Assembly: GCF_900142985.1 (NCBI RefSeq)
Contig: NZ_LT670849.1
Location: 2,418,001-2,482,000, forward strand
Direction of reading: 5' to 3'
From: Bradyrhizobium erythrophlei
GTDB lineage: Bacteria > Pseudomonadota > Alphaproteobacteria > Rhizobiales > Xanthobacteraceae
Length of the DNA: 64,000 nt
Every line of letters starts with the position of its first letter. Position 1 is the first letter of the stretch. Below, piece after piece: positions 59,839 through 64,000 of the stretch. Under the pieces are notes generated by a model. The model worked only from the letters and a program-made list of their open reading frames with translations. It was not told the origin of the DNA and did not search any database. The position numbers were made by a program, and so were the translations under genes.

Positions 59839-60813
59839 ATGAAACGGGCCACATCATTCAGAATTCGTTTCGCCGCGCTTGTTCTTGCCGCATTCAGCGC
59901 ACTGTCCCTGACCGTAGAAAGGTCGCAGGCGGCGACGACGCTGAAAATCGGATCAGCCCAGGTTTCGATCGCCTCGATCCCGGTCGTCGTCGCGATCCAG
60001 CAAAAGCTGTTCGAGGCCGAGGGCATCAACGCGGAAATCGTCGATTTCGATGGCGGTGGTCCCGCCGTGCAGGCCCTGGCGGGCGGCGGCATCGATCTCT
60101 GTATTTGCGCTGGTGACCACGCGATGCGGCTGGCGAGCCGTGGTCTCGGCGGCGCGGTGCTGGTGGCGTTGCTCGACAAACACCCTTATTCGCTGCTCGC
60201 CCCCAGCGGCTCCTCCGCCAGCGATCTGGCGGGCCTGCGCGGCAAGGCCGTCGGCATTACATCGCCCGGCAGCCTGACCGACAACACCTTGCGCTTCATG
60301 ATCCGAAAGCTCGGCCTCAACCCGGACAACGACTACGAGATCATCGCTGCCGGGACCGGCGCCTCGATGCGGGCTGCGATCGAACGCGGATCGGTCATGG
60401 CCGGCATGTTCACCACGCCAGACGTTCAGGCCTATATGGCGACCGGCAAGTACAAGTTCGTCGCCGATTTTCGTGACCTCGACTATATGGCGCTCGACCT
60501 GATTGCGGTCGGAAGCTGGCTGAAATCCAACGACGCGACCGCCCATGCCGTGGCCCGCGCGATCGTCAAGGCCGAAAAACTGATTCAGAGCGATCCGAAA
60601 GTCGTCGAGGCTGCCGTTCACGAACGTTTTCGAACACTGTCGCCAGAGCTTGTGACCGCCGTTGCTCACGATGCCGCCGAGCGAAGCCTCTCCCATGACG
60701 GACGCGCGCAGGAGGCGGGGTTCAAGACCGCGCTTGAAATGCTGCGGGTCGCCGACCCTTCCGTGAAAGATCTTTCCTATTCGGACGTCGTCGCCGTTCG
60801 CTATCTGCCGTGA
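59839..60813 (+). CDS. NitT/TauT-type ABC substrate-binding protein
   Basis: A 324-residue periplasmic receptor with signal peptide (RIRFAALVLAAFSALSLTVERSQA) and type II binding fold: TTLKIGSAQVSIASIPVVVAIQQKLFEAEGI, DFDGGGPAVQALAGGGIDLCI. ATG 59839 follows AGGA; it is the first of a receptor-permease-ATPase set, 14 bases after the UbiD stop. It likely imports the acid processed by the upstream ligase/UbiD. Confidence 0.9.
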   Translation: MKRATSFRIRFAALVLAAFSALSLTVERSQAATTLKIGSAQVSIASIPVVVAIQQKLFEAEGINAEIVDFDGGGPAVQALAGGGIDLCICAGDHAMRLASRGLGGAVLVALLDKHPYSLLAPSGSSASDLAGLRGKAVGITSPGSLTDNTLRFMIRKLGLNPDNDYEIIAAGTGASMRAAIERGSVMAGMFTTPDVQAYMATGKYKFVADFRDLDYMALDLIAVGSWLKSNDATAHAVARAIVKAEKLIQSDPKVVEAAVHERFRTLSPELVTAVAHDAAERSLSHDGRAQEAGFKTALEMLRVADPSVKDLSYSDVVAVRYLP

Positions 60814-60826
60814 TCGACCGCGCCAC

Positions 60827-61657
60827 ATGAGCGAACCCGCCGCCTCCGATGAGATGATCCCACTGGGTGAGCCGGGAGGCGGCAAGGCAATCGCTTCAGG
60901 AAGCAGCCTTTCGATCTGGCTCTGGCGCATAGGCCTGGTCGCCGTGTTGCTGCTGATCTGGGAATTCTCCGCGGGCCGTCTGTACAACGAGTTCTGGAGC
61001 AGCCGGCCGAGCCTGATCGGCGAGCGGTTTCTGGCGCTGGTTGCGGGAGGCGAGATCTGGCGGCACCTTGGCGCGACCGTTTCGGAGGCCTTGCTCGGCT
61101 TGCTGCTCGGCGCGATCGCCGGCACGCCGATCGGCATTGCGCTGGCAAAATATCGCCGCGCCGCCGAGATTGTCGATCCCTTCGTGATGGGTCTTTATGG
61201 TCTGCCGCGCGTCGCACTCGCACCGATGTTCATCCTGTGGTTCGGCATCAGCCTGCTCGCCAAAGTGATGATGTCCTTCTCCATGGTCGTGTTCGTTTTC
61301 ATCCTCAACGTCACGGAAGGGATTCGTACCGTCGATCCCGATATGGTCGATCTGATGCGGACGATGCGGGCGCCAAAGTCCTACATCCTGCGCAAGGTCA
61401 CGATTCCCTCGATCGTCCCCTGGTTGCTGGCGTCATTGCGCATCGGCGTCGGTCTCTCGCTCGTCGGCGCGGTGGTAGGCGAACTGATCGGTGCCAATCG
61501 CGGGCTTGGCTGGTACGTGCTGCGCGCCGGTGGCCAACTCGATACGACCGGCGTCTTCACCGGGCTTCTTGTTCTGATGCTGGTGGCGATGATCGCCAAC
61601 CAGATCATCTTCCTTATCGAACGGCAGGTATTGCATTGGCGTCCCGCGACGAAATAA
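60827..61657 (+). CDS. ABC transporter permease, SsuC/TauC type
   Basis: A 276-residue inner-membrane protein with six helices and the EAA-like coupling loop (DLMRTMRAPKSYILRKVTIPSIVPWLLASLRIGVG). Preceded by LGATVSEALLGLLLGAIAGTPIGIALAKY. 13 bases after the receptor gene. Confidence 0.92.
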   Translation: MSEPAASDEMIPLGEPGGGKAIASGSSLSIWLWRIGLVAVLLLIWEFSAGRLYNEFWSSRPSLIGERFLALVAGGEIWRHLGATVSEALLGLLLGAIAGTPIGIALAKYRRAAEIVDPFVMGLYGLPRVALAPMFILWFGISLLAKVMMSFSMVVFVFILNVTEGIRTVDPDMVDLMRTMRAPKSYILRKVTIPSIVPWLLASLRIGVGLSLVGAVVGELIGANRGLGWYVLRAGGQLDTTGVFTGLLVLMLVAMIANQIIFLIERQVLHWRPATK

Positions 61658-62445
61658 GGGGCGCAGGCGGAGCGCCGCGCATCCTTCTCGACAACGTATC
61701 GGTCTCCTACGCGACACAGCGCGGCCGCCTGCTCGTCGTCGATCGCGTCAGCCTCGCGGTGGACCGCGCCGAGTTTGTGGTTCTGGTGGGGCCGAGCGGC
61801 TGCGGCAAGTCGACCATTCTGCGCGCCATCGCCGGCCTCAACGCCGCGGAGAGCGGGATCATCTCTGTCGACGGCAAGAAGGTCGACGGACCACCCGAAC
61901 ATATCGGCTTCATGTTCCAGCGGGACACGCTGCTGCCATGGCTCACCGTGCGCGGCAACATCGAGGTCGGCCTCGAGCTTGCGGGTGTGCCATCGGCGCA
62001 GCGGACAACACGTATCGCCGACCTGCTGACGCTGTTACGGCTGTCCGAATTTCACGACGCCTACCCAGCACAGCTCTCCGGCGGCATGCGCCACCGCGTC
62101 TCATTGGGACGGATGCTGGCCTATCAGCCCGCCGTGATGTTGATGGACGAGCCCTTTGGCGCGCTCGACTTTCAGACCAAGGCCGTGATGGGGCGCGAAC
62201 TGTTGCGCATCTGGGAGACCGAGCGACGCAGCATTCTGTTCGTCACCCACGACATCGAGGAAGCCGTGGCCCTCGCCGATCGCGTACTGGTGTTCTCGCC
62301 GCGCCCTGCCCGCATCGTCGCCGAACATCGCATCGACTTAGCCAGACCGCGCAACCTGCAGCAACTGCGCACCGATCCCGCTTTCACCGCCTATACCAGT
62401 GCGATCTGGGAGACGCTCGGCGACGGTGAGCCGGTGAGCGCCTGA
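61636..62445 (+). CDS. ABC transporter ATPase, SsuB/TauB type
   Basis: A 269-residue nucleotide-binding subunit. Walker A GPSGCGKST, Q-loop GFMFQRDTLLPW, signature LSGGMRHRVSLGRML, Walker B VMLMDEPFGALD, His switch FVTHDIEEAV. No ATG fits the N-terminus; TTG at 61636 (overlapping the permease by 22 bases, AGG upstream) gives ASRDEIRGAGGAPRILLDNVSVSY. Last gene of the rightward operon; it converges with the VOC gene after 7 bases. Confidence 0.88.
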   Translation: MASRDEIRGAGGAPRILLDNVSVSYATQRGRLLVVDRVSLAVDRAEFVVLVGPSGCGKSTILRAIAGLNAAESGIISVDGKKVDGPPEHIGFMFQRDTLLPWLTVRGNIEVGLELAGVPSAQRTTRIADLLTLLRLSEFHDAYPAQLSGGMRHRVSLGRMLAYQPAVMLMDEPFGALDFQTKAVMGRELLRIWETERRSILFVTHDIEEAVALADRVLVFSPRPARIVAEHRIDLARPRNLQQLRTDPAFTAYTSAIWETLGDGEPVSA

Positions 62446-62452
62446 ACCCACA

Positions 62453-63283
62453 CTATCCGCGAAATTCGAGCAGCGAGTTGAGGAAGGGCACCAGCACACG
62501 CAGCGAGCCCTGCCCGGCTTCGATGCGCAAATCCGGAACCGTCGAAGCAAGACCACCGACACGCGGGAGGTCGGGCGCGTCAAGAACAATCGCGCCGAAG
62601 AAACCGCTGCGGTCATCGCTCTCGACAGCCAGTTCGCCGTAACGCGCCCGGTAGCGCGCCGGTGACATCAGGGTGAGACGGAAGCCTCCCGGCAGCGCGA
62701 CCACCCAATCGTCCCCTTGCCGCTCCGGAGATGATTGCGCCGCCTTCGAATAGCGCGGGACCTCGACCTCGGCATTCGCCGTCACGATCACGATCTCGCG
62801 GAGACCACGAACGGCATTTGGATGCGACATCCATGGGCGATGCCAAACCAGTTCCGGCGTATAATGCTGACAGTAATAGACGCGCCCCGCCTCGAACATT
62901 TCCGGCGCGGCGCGAACCGTGCGGAAGCGTGCCAGATGCTCGATGCCGTCGATGGTGACCGGCCGCGAAAAGCTCTGCGGTTCGAGCATCGTTAGGCCGC
63001 TGTCGCGCAATGTCTGCCGGCTCGCATCGGCATCACCGACCTTGAATACCAGCCCGTTCAGGCCGCGCGGACTTTCGAGCACGTCCTTGCGTAATTTGTC
63101 CGTTCCCGACGGCAGCCCGATCAGTTCCAGATAGTCATGTTCGAACATCATCAGATGATTGATCGAACCGAGCGAATGATAACCGCGCGGCGTCAGCGTA
63201 AAGCCTAGCTGCGACATCACTGCCGCAGCGCGGTCCATGTCGAACAGGGTGTTGATCACGACATGATCGAGCGGGAAAGTCAC
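62453..63283 (-). CDS. VOC-superfamily (glyoxalase-like) protein
   Basis: A 276-residue protein with two beta-alpha-beta-beta-beta modules. It opens FPLDHVVINTLFDMDRAAAVMSQLGF and has metal-ligand candidates His7 and His in SINHLMMFEHDYLELIGL. Members of this Glyoxalase_3-like group include ring-cleaving dioxygenase relatives, but function is unassigned. It overlaps the upstream ABC ATPase gene by 4 bases and so belongs to a peptide-type ABC operon entering from the right. Confidence 0.8.
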   Translation of the reverse strand: MTFPLDHVVINTLFDMDRAAAVMSQLGFTLTPRGYHSLGSINHLMMFEHDYLELIGLPSGTDKLRKDVLESPRGLNGLVFKVGDADASRQTLRDSGLTMLEPQSFSRPVTIDGIEHLARFRTVRAAPEMFEAGRVYYCQHYTPELVWHRPWMSHPNAVRGLREIVIVTANAEVEVPRYSKAAQSSPERQGDDWVVALPGGFRLTLMSPARYRARYGELAVESDDRSGFFGAIVLDAPDLPRVGGLASTVPDLRIEAGQGSLRVLVPFLNSLLEFRG

Positions 63284-64000
63284 GTGAGTTGCCCCTCAAC
63301 AACTTTCGGCGTCCGCTCGTTCCGCAGATGCGGAACGGCCTCGACCAGCGCGCGGGTATATTCGGTCTGCGGGTTATCGAACAGGTTCCGGCTCTCGCCA
63401 GCCTCGACGATGCTGCCGTTGCGCAGGACGATGGTCTTGTCGCACATCATGCGCACCACGTTGAGATCATGGCTGACGAAAAGCAAGGCGAGATGATCCT
63501 CGCGCCGCAGCCGGTCCAATAGTTGCAGCACGACGGCTTGAACCGAAACGTCTAGCGCCGCGGTCGGCTCGTCCAGAACGAGAAGCCTTGGCCGGCAGGC
63601 GATCGCGCGCGCGATCCCCACGCGGGCCTTCTGCCCGCCCGAAAGCTGGTGCGGGAAGCGCGGCAATAATTCGACCGGCAATCCGACCCGCACGGCGCAC
63701 TCCTCGACGCGCTGCCGCAAGACGTCGCCTGGCCGCATCCTGGAAAGCCGCAACAATGGATGGGCGATGCAGTCGAACGCCGTGAAGCGCGGGTTGAGGC
63801 TTTCGTTGGGGTCCTGGAAGACGATCTGAATGTCTTTTCGGTGCGGCGAACGGTGGAATTCCCGCGCCGGAAGGTGACCGATCGATTCACCGTCGAACAG
63901 GATGTCACCCTCGCTGGCATCGATCAGGCGGCAGATCATGCGCGAGGTCGTGGTCTTGCCCGATCCGGATTCGCCGACGAGACCGACGCTTTCTCCGGCT
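63280..64000 (-). CDS. Peptide/nickel-type ABC ATPase, OppF/DppF-like (5' part outside window)
   Basis: C-terminal 240 codons of a nucleotide-binding subunit; the start lies beyond the right edge. Walker [13 protein letters not shown]-loop [13 protein letters not shown] (typical of the oligopeptide subfamily), signature [14 protein letters not shown], Walker [13 protein letters not shown], His in FVSHDLNVV. If the full gene is a double ATPase fusion, as often in Rhizobiales, this is the second half. ATGA overlap with the VOC gene. Confidence 0.9.
   Translation of the reverse strand, partial: AGESVGLVGESGSGKTTTSRMICRLIDASEGDILFDGESIGHLPAREFHRSPHRKDIQIVFQDPNESLNPRFTAFDCIAHPLLRLSRMRPGDVLRQRVEECAVRVGLPVELLPRFPHQLSGGQKARVGIARAIACRPRLLVLDEPTAALDVSVQAVVLQLLDRLRREDHLALLFVSHDLNVVRMMCDKTIVLRNGSIVEAGESRNLFDNPQTEYTRALVEAVPHLRNERTPKVVEGQLT

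Noticed and set aside
1..64000. CRISPR array, prophage, or toxin-antitoxin defence island
   Set aside because: No evenly spaced direct repeats with unique spacers, no integrase or structural phage genes, and no nuclease/antitoxin pairs were seen. The only clear mobile gene is the IS110 recombinase.

Overview
The window reads as chromosome of an alphaproteobacterium of the Bradyrhizobium / Nitrobacteraceae type. Reasons visible in the sequence: high GC; a tandem family of signal-peptide, coiled-coil, beta-barrel porins; abundant palindromic intergenic repeats of the kind common in that group; an amino acid:[carrier protein] ligase, a family characterised from Bradyrhizobium; and a furoate/furandicarboxylate gene set. 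The assignment is by pattern recognition, with no database search.

Layout. 1-6.1 kb: the start of a urea-uptake operon (urtA, leftward, cut by the window edge), divergent from a very large sensor in which an NCS1-permease-like domain is fused through a Cys-rich linker to a histidine kinase and receiver, its LuxR-type response regulator, and a HAD hydrolase. 6.3-13.5 kb (all leftward): a periplasmic molybdenum hydroxylase (large and Fe-S subunits) with a triheme cytochrome c; an ECF sigma / anti-sigma pair; a cupredoxin; and a Tat-exported metallophosphoesterase. 13.7-24.1 kb: five tandem leftward porin paralogues, each with its own terminator and the same 5' leader (a CTGTG-N10-CACAG dyad, then two hairpins, then a GGGG(G)A ribosome site and a GTG start). 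24.7-27.6 kb: a three-subunit FAD/GMC dehydrogenase with a cytochrome c. 27.6-29.4 kb: repeats with an IS110-family element. 29.5-32.9 kb: a heme-c/beta-propeller protein, DoxX and an alpha/beta hydrolase.

33-36.7 kb: a carrier protein, an acyl-CoA-dehydrogenase-like flavoprotein, an amino acid:[carrier protein] ligase and a class IV aminotransferase. This looks like a small carrier-tethered amino-acid modification system of unknown product. 37-40.1 kb: direct-sulfhydrylation methionine genes and a polysaccharide deacetylase.

40.1-54.5 kb: a catabolic island best explained as 2-furoate / 2,5-furandicarboxylate degradation (hmf type). A UbiD decarboxylase makes furoate; a CoA ligase makes furoyl-CoA; a three-subunit molybdenum hydroxylase oxidises it; and an enoyl-CoA-hydratase-family protein finishes towards 2-oxoglutarate. 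An MFS transporter, two paralogous AraC regulators and a UbiX flavin prenyltransferase accompany them. 55-62.4 kb: a rightward operon in which a second CoA ligase overlaps a second UbiD, followed by a NitT/TauT-type ABC importer, probably for another aromatic acid. The window ends in a VOC protein and a peptide-type ABC ATPase (cut).

No CRISPR array, rRNA or complete tRNA was seen. Most intervals between genes are short; those above 300 bases are described individually.
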